Assembly: GCA_905236245.1 (NCBI GenBank)
Contig: CAJOPC010000051.1
Location: forward strand, 1-36,519
Source of the DNA: an uncultured Alphaproteobacteria bacterium
GTDB lineage: Bacteria; Pseudomonadota; Alphaproteobacteria; CAAHEQ01; UBA3637
Reading direction: 5' to 3'
DNA length: 36,519 bases
In this document: positions 7,812 through 16,399 of the stretch, in pieces
Position numbering within the stretch: the first letter of the stretch is position 1
Layout of the letters: every line of letters starts with the position of its first letter
Program-made: the position numbers and the translations under genes
Notes under the pieces: model-generated
Told to the model about the DNA's origin: nothing
Databases searched by the model: none
The model's input: the letters and a program-made list of their open reading frames with translations, nothing else

Positions 7812-8756
7812 TTATTTCATGAGTAGCGTTAAAATTCGCACGGCGTTTTGGATAGCTCCTGTTTGTAAATAGTCTTGTAAAATCCAAAAGTGTAATTCGT
7901 TTTTTCTGAGGGAAAGATTTTGAATAAAAATTTTTTCTTCGGCTAATAAATCTTGGGTGGAAATTAAATCATTATTTGTCACTAAATGACACATGCCAAC
8001 TTGATTGTATATGTCGGCAATTTTGCTGAATCGAGGGCTTTTTTGAAAACAAGCTCTAACATAAAATATACCGCCACGGACGGATGGAGCAAAGCAAGTT
8101 TTAAACCGAATTGTTGCGCGCGAAAAACATTTCATCTGGTGTGTGATAAGGGATGTGATCCCTTGAAAATAATCAGGTATTAAATTAAAGGCTAATGTTG
8201 GGCTATCAGATTGAAAGGAGTTTTGTGTGAAAAAACACCGAGTTTCTTGAATCAATCTTTCCGGCGCTTGCGAATTGTAATACCAAGCCCCCATAATACC
8301 CATAACTTCAGCTGTTATTAGGTTATATTGACGATCCAATGGAACAAGTGCTTGTGCCATGGCAATAGCGGCAGATTGAGGGGCACAAAGGCACTTTGTT
8401 CTGAGCGAGCGAGATGTATGAACGTTGAGATCAGGAATAATACATTTTGCTTGGTCGATTTTACCGGTGCAATCAATCAGCCAATTTTTTCCGTGCAACA
8501 AGTGATGAGGATATCGATCAAAAATGCGCGGATCACACAGAAATAAAATATACGGATGTGCTAAATCAAATAAATCTAAGGCGGCAGAGGTTAAAGTTTG
8601 TCCTTTATAATAAAAAGATTTTCCCGCTTCTTGATGTAAATCTAGGGGATAAATGTGGTCGGCCGGATAATTTTGGCGGTCGAGTTCCGCCAATAAAGCT
8701 TGACCAATAGGATTTTGTGTTCCCAACACGCCGATTGTATAATTTTTTTGTTGCAT
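7812..8756 (-). CDS. Aspartate-semialdehyde-dehydrogenase-like protein lacking the catalytic Cys
   Basis: A 314-residue protein related to the aspartate-semialdehyde dehydrogenase / USG-1 family. The N-terminus YTIGVLGTQNPIGQALLAEL is the NADP-binding motif (G-x-x-G-x-x-G type), and WLIDCTGK and the late helix fit the family. The segment that normally reads PNCSTIQ is APQSAAIAM here, so by my alignment serine replaces the active-site cysteine. The protein is therefore unlikely to be a working dehydrogenase. No Shine-Dalgarno sequence is visible before the ATG. It lies behind the M23 gene and divergent from lpxC. It could be a pseudo-enzyme or a dehydrogenase with altered chemistry. Confidence 0.7.
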   Translation of the reverse strand: MQQKNYTIGVLGTQNPIGQALLAELDRQNYPADHIYPLDLHQEAGKSFYYKGQTLTSAALDLFDLAHPYILFLCDPRIFDRYPHHLLHGKNWLIDCTGKIDQAKCIIPDLNVHTSRSLRTKCLCAPQSAAIAMAQALVPLDRQYNLITAEVMGIMGAWYYNSQAPERLIQETRCFFTQNSFQSDSPTLAFNLIPDYFQGITSLITHQMKCFSRATIRFKTCFAPSVRGGIFYVRACFQKSPRFSKIADIYNQVGMCHLVTNNDLISTQDLLAEEKIFIQNLSLRKNELHFWILQDYLQTGAIQNAVRILTLLMK

Positions 8757-8806
8757 GTGTTGTAAATAGAATTTTTATAGTAAAAAAACAGATATTCTTT
8801 GGAATG

Positions 8807-8835
8807 TTGCTTTTTTTGGTCATTTATGCTAAGAT
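8807..8835 (+). promoter_or_regulatory. Sigma-70-type promoter of lpxC
   Basis: TTGCTT (8807-8812), 17 bases, TAAGAT (8830-8835), followed by AAGGAGG just before the lpxC ATG. Confidence 0.65.
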
Positions 8836-8856
8836 TAAAAACAACAAGGAGGATAT

Positions 8857-9726
8857 ATGACATACCAAAAAACCATCAAAAATAACGTATCTGTTCAAGG
8901 AATTGGCTTGCATTCCGGAAAGCCTATTGAAATGCAACTTAAACCCGCAGAGCCAAATACGGGCATTGTTTTTTATAGGGTGGACGAACCTTCAAAAAAT
9001 ATGGAAATCCCGGCGCGATGGAATTGTGTTGTTGATACTCGTATGAATACATGTTTGGGAAATGCTGACGGTCTTGTGATTTCGACCGTGGAACACTTTA
9101 TGGGGGCGTTGGCTGGCCTTGGTATTACAAATATTCGTGTTGAATTAAACGGACCGGAAATGCCTTTGATGGATGGATCGGCACGTGATTTTGTGAAGTT
9201 ATTAGAATCGGCCGGAGTGGCATCCCAGAATCAACCGGTTAAAGCACTCAAAATTTTAAAACCTGTGTCTTTCAAAGATGATAAAGGTGCTGAGGTTCGT
9301 TTAGAGCCCGCAGAGGCCGGTTTTAAATTAAATTTTGAAATTGATTTTCCTCAAACAAAAATTATCGGACATCAGGAAATTAAGGTCGATTTTAATGAAG
9401 AAAATTTTAAAAAATTAATTGCGCCGGCTCGGACATTTGGTTTTGTGGCAGAATTGGAACAATTGCGTGCAATGGGATTGGCCAAAGGCGCAACATTGGA
9501 AAGTGCTATCGCAATTCAAGGAGATGGCGTTTTGAACCCGGATGGTTTGCGCGATCCCAATGAATTTGTAGAACACAAAGTTTTGGATGCTATCGGTGAT
9601 TTATATCAAGCCGGCGGTCCTATCATCGGCATATTTTCCGGTGTTAAATCAGGCCATTACCATAACAACCAACTGTTACGGCAAGTGTTTGCGGATGCCA
9701 GTAATTATGAGTGGGTAGAATTATAA
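8857..9726 (+). CDS. lpxC: UDP-3-O-acyl-N-acetylglucosamine deacetylase LpxC
   Basis: A 289-residue zinc enzyme that removes the acetyl group from UDP-3-O-acyl-GlcNAc, the committed step of lipid A synthesis in the cytoplasm. The zinc ligands are visible: His about 80 in VEHFMGAL, and His about 240 with Asp about 244 in EHKVLDAIGD. The catalytic histidine lies in SGHYHNNQLL near the end. The N-terminal IGLHSGKPIEM is also typical. Length is near the family norm of about 300. An AAGGAGG ribosome site supports the start. The last six bases overlap the convergent HIT gene. Confidence 0.96.
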   Translation: MTYQKTIKNNVSVQGIGLHSGKPIEMQLKPAEPNTGIVFYRVDEPSKNMEIPARWNCVVDTRMNTCLGNADGLVISTVEHFMGALAGLGITNIRVELNGPEMPLMDGSARDFVKLLESAGVASQNQPVKALKILKPVSFKDDKGAEVRLEPAEAGFKLNFEIDFPQTKIIGHQEIKVDFNEENFKKLIAPARTFGFVAELEQLRAMGLAKGATLESAIAIQGDGVLNPDGLRDPNEFVEHKVLDAIGDLYQAGGPIIGIFSGVKSGHYHNNQLLRQVFADASNYEWVEL

Positions 9727-10074
9727 TTTGTCACCCAATTTTTGACCTGCTAAAATGTGGGCATGCAGGTGGGGGACTTCTTGTCCTGAATCACGGCCTG
9801 TATTGAAAACAAGGCGATAGCCGGATTCCTCTAATTGAAGGGTGCGAACTGTGGCCAAAATGCCATTGAAAAAACCATCTTTTTCATTTGCCGGGGCATG
9901 TTGAATAAAGTCTTGAAAGTCAACATACTGTCCTTTTGGAATGACCAAGGCGTGGATTTTGGCTTTTGGATATAAATCATAAAAGGCCAATACAAAATCA
10001 TCTTCGTAAATTGTTTTGTTTGGAATTTCTTTGCGTAAAATTTTTGCAAAAACATTATTGATATCATAGGACAT
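9721..10074 (-). CDS. HIT-family (HinT-like) nucleotide hydrolase
   Basis: A 117-residue protein with the histidine-triad signature PHLHAHILAG near the C-terminus, plus FAKILRKEIPNKTIYED and HALVIPKG as in HinT proteins. These enzymes split purine nucleoside phosphoramidates in the cytoplasm. The length is normal for a HinT. An AAAAGGAGG ribosome site lies before the ATG on the minus strand. It is convergent with lpxC and overlaps its stop, and divergent from the DUF2066 gene. Confidence 0.93.
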   Translation of the reverse strand: MSYDINNVFAKILRKEIPNKTIYEDDFVLAFYDLYPKAKIHALVIPKGQYVDFQDFIQHAPANEKDGFFNGILATVRTLQLEESGYRLVFNTGRDSGQEVPHLHAHILAGQKLGDKL

Positions 10075-10092
10075 GGAAGCCTCCTTTTTTAC

Positions 10093-10121
10093 TTGCGATT
10101 TTATTTAGTTTTTATTAGAAT
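10093..10121 (+). promoter_or_regulatory. Sigma-70-type promoter of the DUF2066-perM-hdaA-ftsK-lolA unit
   Basis: TTGCGA (10093-10098), 17 bases, TAGAAT (10116-10121). It is the only good promoter seen before this run of overlapping genes. Confidence 0.6.
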
Positions 10122-10145
10122 ATACAAAAAAGGGAAAAAAATCAA

Positions 10146-11222
10146 ATGAAAAACTGTTTAACTTTTTTGGGTGTTTTGTGTGTTGTTTTATTTGGACAGA
10201 TAGGTCATTCGCTAGCTGTCTATTCCGTTAGTGGTGTAGCTGTTGAAGCAGAAGGAGATACGGCCCTGATGGCAAAGGAGCAGGCTCTTGCTGCAGGTCA
10301 GGTAGAGGCTTTTCGTCGCCTGTTAAAAGACATCGCAGGATCCAATCCGATTGGAACGACTGAATTAACGGTAGAGGAGGTTTTACCTTTTGTAGAAGGG
10401 ATTTCTATTGAAAGTGAAAAAACAACAGCAACAAAATATATTGGAACAATTGGTGTGCAGTTTGATGAAAAGGCAGTTCGGTCATTTTTGTCGACACAAC
10501 AGGTGCAGCATTTGACGACATTCCCGCCGTCTTTGTTGGTGATCCCTCAATATGTTAAAGGAGATACTACATTAACTTTAGGTTCGGAAAATCCATTGTA
10601 TGCTGCTTTGCAGGGGCAACGTGATTTCGCTCCATTTTATCGTGCCGTCATTCCTAATGGCGGAGCAGATGAAATTGCACAGATAGAGGCAGGATTAGCC
10701 TCGGAAGGATTGCCCAGTTTGGCCCCCTTGCTATCAACGTATAAAAAAGATTGTGTGATGCTTTTGCGTATGGAGGAGAACGAAGGAGGATATTGGACAA
10801 TCAGTAGTTCTTTTTATCCCCAAAGGATGATGGAAAGTCAAACGGTATACAAGAAATTTAAGTCGGATTCTTCTAACAAACAAGCGGTGGCATCGTATAT
10901 GAGTAAGGCTGTATTTCAAGAGATGGAGTCCAAGTGGCGCCAAAATAAAACAGATTCTTTAAACGGCAAACAGGTTTTATATTTGCGTGTGCCCGTTTCT
11001 TCTTTAGAAGAGTGGCATCAAATTGAAAAGCAAATAAATGGCTGGTCCTTTTTCGATTCTGTGGTGTTGAGAGGTATTTACTTGCCTCAGGTTTTGGTGG
11101 AAGTTTCTTACAAAAGCAGTATTAGTGATGTGGAGCAACAATTATTTAAACTGGGTTGGAAATTGACGCCAGATGCTTCCGGTAATGGGGCTATGTTGAC
11201 GCGGAGAATCGTTTATGAATAA
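10146..11222 (+). CDS. DUF2066 domain protein, exported
   Basis: A 358-residue protein with an N-terminal signal sequence (MKNCLTFLGVLCVVLFGQIGHSLA), so probably periplasmic. The start of the mature part, YSVSGVAVEAEGDTALMAKEQALAAG followed by QVEAFRRLL, is characteristic of DUF2066, whose biochemical role is not known. AAGGGA lies before the ATG. It is the first gene of a run in which each following gene overlaps its neighbour. Its last 8 bases overlap perM. Confidence 0.82.
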   Translation: MKNCLTFLGVLCVVLFGQIGHSLAVYSVSGVAVEAEGDTALMAKEQALAAGQVEAFRRLLKDIAGSNPIGTTELTVEEVLPFVEGISIESEKTTATKYIGTIGVQFDEKAVRSFLSTQQVQHLTTFPPSLLVIPQYVKGDTTLTLGSENPLYAALQGQRDFAPFYRAVIPNGGADEIAQIEAGLASEGLPSLAPLLSTYKKDCVMLLRMEENEGGYWTISSSFYPQRMMESQTVYKKFKSDSSNKQAVASYMSKAVFQEMESKWRQNKTDSLNGKQVLYLRVPVSSLEEWHQIEKQINGWSFFDSVVLRGIYLPQVLVEVSYKSSISDVEQQLFKLGWKLTPDASGNGAMLTRRIVYE

Positions 11223-12261
11223 AACAATTTTTTTACTTGTTGGAGCGTTTTTAGTTTTTTGCTTTATTTGTCAAATTAGTGGTATTTTATTGCCGTTTGT
11301 ATTGGCGTTCCTTTTGGCCTATGCTTTGTCACCATTAGTCAAAAAAATGTCCCGTCATATGTCACGAACGGTAGCAACTACGATTATTGTTTGCAGCGTT
11401 TTAATTTTCGCCGTATCGCTGATTTTGGTCGTGGCGCCTGTTTTACAGGCGCAATTAACGGATTTTATTGTAAAAATTCCAAAATTAGTTAATTTAGTTT
11501 GGGATAAATTGAAAGACATTTTGACATATGGTCGTCAAAATATGACAGAACAACAGCTGTATCGTTTGTCCGATTCTGTTTCAGAAACGGCATTAAATAT
11601 TTTCCAAGGTTTTGGTTCTGCTATGACGCGGGTTATTTCCGGAGGCATGGCGATTTTTAGTATTGTTTCATTATTATTGATTACGCCGGTTGTGTTGTTT
11701 TATGTTTTACGAGATTGGGGAATAATTTTAACAAATATAAAGGAGATGATACCCATGGCAAAACGTCATAAAGTTGAACAATTGGTAAAAGAGATTAATG
11801 CAACATTAGCAGGCTTTATTCGTGGGCAGGCGAGTGTTTGTTTGATTTTAGCAATTTATTACGCTACGGCGTTATCTTTAGTGGGATTAGAAATGGCGAT
11901 TTTGGTCGGTATTTTGACGGGCCTTTTAATTTTTGTGCCATATATCGGATTTTTTACTGGTTTGTTATTGAGTATTATCTTAGGAGCTTTGCAAGGTTTG
12001 TCTGGCTCTCAATGGTTATGGCTAGGTGCGGTTTTCTTGATTGGTCAAATTGCCGAAGGTTATTTTTTAACGCCATATTTGGTTGGGAAAAAGGTCGGAT
12101 TGCATCCTGTTTGGATTATTTTTGTGTTGCTTGCTGGTGGTATGGTGGCCGGTTTCTTGGGTGTTTTATTAGCTGTGCCGGTGGCCGCTGTTTTAGGTGT
12201 GTTAATTAGGCATTTGCTAGCTTGGTATAAGACAACAACTTTTTATAAGGGGCAAGAATGA
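11215..12261 (+). CDS. AI-2E/PerM family membrane transporter
   Basis: A 348-residue inner-membrane protein with about seven to eight hydrophobic helices, in pairs at the two ends and with a soluble middle (about residues 70-130). Motifs such as LPFVLAFLLAYALSPLV near the start, GFIRGQASVCLILAIYYA and LVGILTGLLIFVPYIGFF are typical of the family. Substrates vary in this family and cannot be assigned. It overlaps DUF2066 by 8 bases and hdaA by 4 (ATGA), so translation is probably coupled. Confidence 0.88.
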   Translation: MNKTIFLLVGAFLVFCFICQISGILLPFVLAFLLAYALSPLVKKMSRHMSRTVATTIIVCSVLIFAVSLILVVAPVLQAQLTDFIVKIPKLVNLVWDKLKDILTYGRQNMTEQQLYRLSDSVSETALNIFQGFGSAMTRVISGGMAIFSIVSLLLITPVVLFYVLRDWGIILTNIKEMIPMAKRHKVEQLVKEINATLAGFIRGQASVCLILAIYYATALSLVGLEMAILVGILTGLLIFVPYIGFFTGLLLSIILGALQGLSGSQWLWLGAVFLIGQIAEGYFLTPYLVGKKVGLHPVWIIFVLLAGGMVAGFLGVLLAVPVAAVLGVLIRHLLAWYKTTTFYKGQE

Positions 12262-12911
12262 CGGAACAATTGGTACTTGATTTTCCTTCTCGCCCTGCTT
12301 TTGGTCGATCCAATTTTTGGGTGGCGCCATGTAATCAGGAGGCGATTGCTTGGATTGACAAATACCCCGAATGGCCGATGCATGCGCTATTGATTTATGG
12401 TGAGGCGGGTTCCGGAAAGACTCATTTGGCCTCTATTTTTTCGGAAACAAAGATTGCGGCCAAAGATCTAAAGGAAGATTTTATCCCGGATCAAGAAAAG
12501 ATTGTTGTGGAAAATTTAGAAGAGTTGCAAGATGAAAAGGCCTTGTTTCATTTATTCAATCGCGTTCAAGAAAAACAAGGCGGTTTGTTGTTGACATCGC
12601 GTTATGTGCCACAATTTCAGCTGCCGGATTTACAATCTCGCATTGGGATGATTCCAAAAGCGGAAATCCAAATGCCGGATGAAGATACGATTGTATCAGT
12701 TTGTGCTAAGATGTTTGCGGATAAACAAGCCATTGTTGAGCCGTCTGTTTTGACATATATTGCAACTCATATTTCACGATCGTTTGAAGCAGTTTCCGAA
12801 GTAGTTAATGCGGTGGACACTTTGTCCTTATCAAAGGGGCGCCGTATCACAATTTATTTGGTTAAAGAGGTTATCGATAACCTTTCTCGGCCCGGAGGCG
12901 TAGATGCGTAA
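12258..12911 (+). CDS. hdaA: DnaA-related regulator HdaA (Hda family)
   Basis: A 217-residue AAA+ protein related to the ATPase part of DnaA but without its DNA-binding domain. It starts MTEQLVLDFPSRPAFGRSNF, containing the QLVLDF clamp-binding-type motif of Hda proteins, and has Walker A GEAGSGKTHL at about residue 48. Hda with the sliding clamp stimulates ATP hydrolysis by DnaA and so limits re-initiation of replication. The neighbour order (perM before it, ftsK after it) overlaps at both ends. Confidence 0.9.
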   Translation: MTEQLVLDFPSRPAFGRSNFWVAPCNQEAIAWIDKYPEWPMHALLIYGEAGSGKTHLASIFSETKIAAKDLKEDFIPDQEKIVVENLEELQDEKALFHLFNRVQEKQGGLLLTSRYVPQFQLPDLQSRIGMIPKAEIQMPDEDTIVSVCAKMFADKQAIVEPSVLTYIATHISRSFEAVSEVVNAVDTLSLSKGRRITIYLVKEVIDNLSRPGGVDA

Positions 12912-15108
12912 AAAGAAAAAGATAGTTTTGCCACGTTGGATCAAGAGCATTTTGGCCCTGTTGATTGGTGTGACGCTAGGATTGAGTTTAATCAGCTACC
13001 ATGGATGGGACAGTTCGTGGAACACCGTTTCGTATTTGTCGACACGAAATTGGTTGGGTTTTTGTGGTGCATTTTTAGCTGATTTATTGCTTCAATTATT
13101 TGGTGGAGCGGCCTTCTTTATCCCGGTTGCTTTTTTGGTGTTAGGGTTTATGGCCTTGATCGGAGGACAATCTGTCAGATGGCGTCGTTTGTGTGCTTTT
13201 ATTGCTTTGCTTTTAGGATGTTGGGTCCTGGCAAATTACCAAGTTCATTCAGATTGGTTTAAAGCGGGTTTAGGAGGTTTTGTCGGTCAATATTTAATTG
13301 CGTGGTATCGTCCGACTTCTTTCTTTATTTGGTGTGGTTGGGCGGTTGTTGCTTTAATGGTAATTTTAATTTTTAAGTTGCCTGCACTTAAAATTTTATT
13401 ATTGTTAGGAACAGGACTTTTATGGATTTGTAAAAAAATCCACATCAGATTGCCTCATAAATTTATAGGGAAATTACATGCATTTTGTGAAAAAGCAAAA
13501 GATACTAAAATTAAAAAATTGCCAGTTAAAGTAAAGAGCAAAACGCCTGCTCCTGCGAAAAAGAAAGTCGCAGATGTTGTGGTTGAATTGCATGAACCAA
13601 GCAAATATGAATTGCCTTCAAGCACGTTGTTGGCGCCTGTAAAGGTTTCTTCCGGTCAAACTTTAAGCAAAGAGGTCATGGCCCAAATTTCCGAAAAATT
13701 GGAAAGTGTTTTGCGCGAGTTCCAAGTGCAAGGTAAAATTACCAAAGTGGCTCCGGGACCGGTTGTTACGTTGTATTCGTTTGAGCCTGCTTCTGGTGTC
13801 AAAGTGTCTCGGGTGATTTCTTTGGCCGAAGACGTGGCGCGTGAAATGATGGTGCCTTCTGTGCGTATGGCGGTCATTTCTGGGACAAATGCTATTGGTA
13901 TTGAAATGCCAAATCCGACACGAGAGACTGTTTATATCCGAGAGATGGTCGAGCAAGTCTCTTTCCAAGAGCATGTGGGAGCCTTACCGATTATTTTGGG
14001 CAAAGATATCGGAGGGCGTCCAATATATGCTGATTTAGCGAAAATGCCGCATTTATTGGTGGCAGGAACGACCGGTTCCGGTAAATCAGTTGGAATCAAT
14101 ACGATGATTTTATCGTTGTTGTATCGATTCACCCCCGAACAATGTCGGTTGATTTTGGTTGATCCAAAGATGGTTGAATTGTCTGTATATAACGGTATTC
14201 CACATTTATTAACGCCTGTCGTGACGGAGCCACAAAAAGCATTGATGGCGTTAAAATGGGCGGTGCATGAAATGGAAGATCGTTATCGTTCTATGAGCCA
14301 GTTAGGTGTGAGAAATATCACAGGCTTTAATGAAAAATTAAAACAGGCAAAGGCGGAAGGATTGGAATTGAAACGTCGTGTGCAAACGGGCTTTGATGCT
14401 GCGACAGGTGAACCGATTATAGAAGAGCAAGCCTTTGATTTAACTCCATTACCGTATATTGTTTTCATTATTGATGAAATGGCCGACTTAATGGGCCAGT
14501 GCGGCAAAGAAGCAGATCCTTTGATTCAACGTTTGGCACAAATGGCACGTGCTGTGGGTATTCACTTGGTCTTGGCAACGCAGCGTCCGTCTGTGGATGT
14601 GATCACCGGAACAATTAAATCTAACTTCCCATCACGTATTTCTTTCCAAGTTAGAAATAAAATTGACTCGCGCACAATTTTGGATGAGCAAGGAGCAGAG
14701 CAATTGTTGGGACGTGGTGACATGTTGTATATGCCTGCCGGAAACAAACCGACACGTGTGCATGGACCATTTGTATCGGATGAAGATGTGTTGGCTGTGG
14801 TGAAGCATTGGTCTCATCAAGGAAGCCCGGAGTATGTGGATGCTATTGTGTCCGAATCGGCTAATATGGCTTCCGGCGGAGCATTGGGGGGCGCTGGAAA
14901 TAGTGGTGATGAATTATATGATAAAGCGGTGCAAATCGTTTTGCGTGATAAAAAACCGACGACAAGTTATATTCAAAGACGCCTTTCCATTGGCTATAAT
15001 AAAGCGGCAGATTTGATTGATCGCATGGAGCAAGAAGGGGTTATTTCCGCCCCAAATACAGCTGGTAAACGTGAGATTTTAGTCCCCAGTGGAGGTGGAG
15101 AGGGATGA
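12904..15108 (+). CDS. ftsK: DNA translocase FtsK
   Basis: A 734-residue septal DNA pump that moves chromosome ends during division. The N-terminus has about four to five membrane helices (residues 12-160), then a short linker. The motor has Walker A GTTGSGKSVGIN at about 388 and Walker B YIVFIIDEMADLM near 518, with LATQRPSVDVITG after it. The C-terminal winged-helix gamma domain (from about 667, ending KREILVPSGGGEG) would read KOPS-type sites. The linker is short compared with E. coli FtsK. It overlaps hdaA by 8 bases and lolA by 4. Confidence 0.96.
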   Translation: MRKKKKIVLPRWIKSILALLIGVTLGLSLISYHGWDSSWNTVSYLSTRNWLGFCGAFLADLLLQLFGGAAFFIPVAFLVLGFMALIGGQSVRWRRLCAFIALLLGCWVLANYQVHSDWFKAGLGGFVGQYLIAWYRPTSFFIWCGWAVVALMVILIFKLPALKILLLLGTGLLWICKKIHIRLPHKFIGKLHAFCEKAKDTKIKKLPVKVKSKTPAPAKKKVADVVVELHEPSKYELPSSTLLAPVKVSSGQTLSKEVMAQISEKLESVLREFQVQGKITKVAPGPVVTLYSFEPASGVKVSRVISLAEDVAREMMVPSVRMAVISGTNAIGIEMPNPTRETVYIREMVEQVSFQEHVGALPIILGKDIGGRPIYADLAKMPHLLVAGTTGSGKSVGINTMILSLLYRFTPEQCRLILVDPKMVELSVYNGIPHLLTPVVTEPQKALMALKWAVHEMEDRYRSMSQLGVRNITGFNEKLKQAKAEGLELKRRVQTGFDAATGEPIIEEQAFDLTPLPYIVFIIDEMADLMGQCGKEADPLIQRLAQMARAVGIHLVLATQRPSVDVITGTIKSNFPSRISFQVRNKIDSRTILDEQGAEQLLGRGDMLYMPAGNKPTRVHGPFVSDEDVLAVVKHWSHQGSPEYVDAIVSESANMASGGALGGAGNSGDELYDKAVQIVLRDKKPTTSYIQRRLSIGYNKAADLIDRMEQEGVISAPNTAGKREILVPSGGGEG

Positions 15109-15728
15109 GAAAATTGATTTTATTGTGTTTAACTTTGATTTTTGCAATGCCCAGTTTTGCTTTGGTGGATAAAAAAATTGATACGCCGGCGAATCGTGCA
15201 ATTTTAACAAAGGTGGAAAAAGCCTATAACAAGATGAGAACGCTTCAGGCCAAATTCGCGCAATTTAATTCCAAGATGAAGGATGAATTGCATACAGGTA
15301 TTATTTATATTTCCAGACCTGGCCAAATGCGTTTGCAATATGAAAAGGGATCGCCGTTGGAATTTGTGGCAACCAAAGGATTTTTTATTTATCATGATAA
15401 AGATTTAGAAGAGGTGAATTATTTTGATTTAAACAATACGCCGGTTGAATGGATTTTGCGTGAAAAATTGGTATTTGATGATCCCGGATTTGTTGTCACA
15501 GATGTAAAAGATGTTTTGGATGAATACTTTATTACAGCCCATAAAAAAGATGCCAAAGAATTGGGAGAATTGACACTTGTTATTGATAAAGACGAAATGA
15601 CTTTGAAACAATGGGATGTTTTGGATGTTCAAGGAATTAAGTCCACAGTATCGCTTTTTGATATAAAACAAAATATTCCTGTTGACAAAAAGATTTTTAT
15701 GTTCCAAAATCCATATGAGAAGAAGTAG
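15105..15728 (+). CDS. lolA: Outer-membrane lipoprotein carrier LolA
   Basis: A 207-residue periplasmic protein with signal peptide MRKLILLCLTLIFAMPSFA. The mature part follows the LolA pattern: MRTLQAKFAQFNSKMKDELH near the start, then GIIYISRPGQMRLQYE and FVATKGFFIYHDKDLEEV. LolA carries lipoproteins from the inner membrane to the outer membrane. It follows ftsK with an ATGA overlap, a common pairing in alphaproteobacteria. Several lipoprotein genes in this window would be cargo. Confidence 0.9.
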   Translation: MRKLILLCLTLIFAMPSFALVDKKIDTPANRAILTKVEKAYNKMRTLQAKFAQFNSKMKDELHTGIIYISRPGQMRLQYEKGSPLEFVATKGFFIYHDKDLEEVNYFDLNNTPVEWILREKLVFDDPGFVVTDVKDVLDEYFITAHKKDAKELGELTLVIDKDEMTLKQWDVLDVQGIKSTVSLFDIKQNIPVDKKIFMFQNPYEKK

Positions 15729-15747
15729 AAAGAAGGGGGAGATATCC

Positions 15748-16392
15748 ATGAAAAAATTATTGTTATTATCCATTTGTACTTTAAGTTTGCCTGTATGTGC
15801 TCAAAGATATGGGGATTGTGCATATACATTGTTGCAGAATTTAGTGATGAATGCGCGTAGCGCAGAGGAAATTCAGGCGCCGATTTCAAGAGGTGTGGCC
15901 TTTGATGAACAAGTGCGTTGCGGTGGTTCTTTGGTGCAATTGGCAATTCGTCGTGGTAATCCGGATGTTTTACAGGCCATTTTACAGCAAGATCAAAAAA
16001 GGGCCAGTGCTGTCGTGGATTTAACTGCTTTCCCGATACAAAATGGACCAAGACAAATCCCGGTGATTTTGTTTGCCGCTTATTATGCACCTAACAAGGA
16101 AATTGTACAATTGCTAATAGCTGCCGGTGCAGATATTAATGTTTCAGATGATGGCGGTCGTAATATTTTATGGTATTTGGATAAGAATCCTGTGTTGAAA
16201 AATACGGCCTTAGTGGATGAAATCCAAAAGAATTTGTTGTATGGAATGGCTTCTCCGCAAAATATGGCGGCTCCTCAGGGCCAACAACAGCAAGCTGCGC
16301 CTCAACAAAATCCTCAGGGGCAACAACAGCAAGTTGCACCTCAACAACAGGTGCCGGCTAAGAAAAATAGCGGTTTGATCGACGAATCGTAA
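15748..16392 (+). CDS. Exported ankyrin-repeat protein with a Gln-rich tail
   Basis: A 214-residue protein. The ATG at 15748 is chosen because AAGGGGGAG lies just before it and it begins a signal peptide, MKKLLLLSICTLSLPVCAQ. A longer frame from 15682 would overlap lolA. Ankyrin-like repeats occupy about residues 45-155, clearest in VQLAIRRGNPDVLQAIL and EIVQLLIAAGADINVSDDGG. The tail is rich in Gln, Pro and Ala and carries two copies of a 13-residue unit. It follows lolA by 19 bases and probably shares its message. The partner bound by the repeats is unknown; a periplasmic role is inferred from the signal peptide. Confidence 0.8.
   Translation: MKKLLLLSICTLSLPVCAQRYGDCAYTLLQNLVMNARSAEEIQAPISRGVAFDEQVRCGGSLVQLAIRRGNPDVLQAILQQDQKRASAVVDLTAFPIQNGPRQIPVILFAAYYAPNKEIVQLLIAAGADINVSDDGGRNILWYLDKNPVLKNTALVDEIQKNLLYGMASPQNMAAPQGQQQQAAPQQNPQGQQQQVAPQQQVPAKKNSGLIDES
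16273..16350 (+). repeat. Two tandem copies of a 39-base unit
   Basis: The unit begins CCTCAGGG at 16273 and again at 16312, each running through CAACAACAGCAAG and CCTCAACAA. It encodes PQGQQQQAAPQQN and PQGQQQQVAPQQQ. The copies differ at a few bases and keep the frame, as expected from in-gene duplication. Confidence 0.85.
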
Positions 16393-16399
16393 ATAATAG

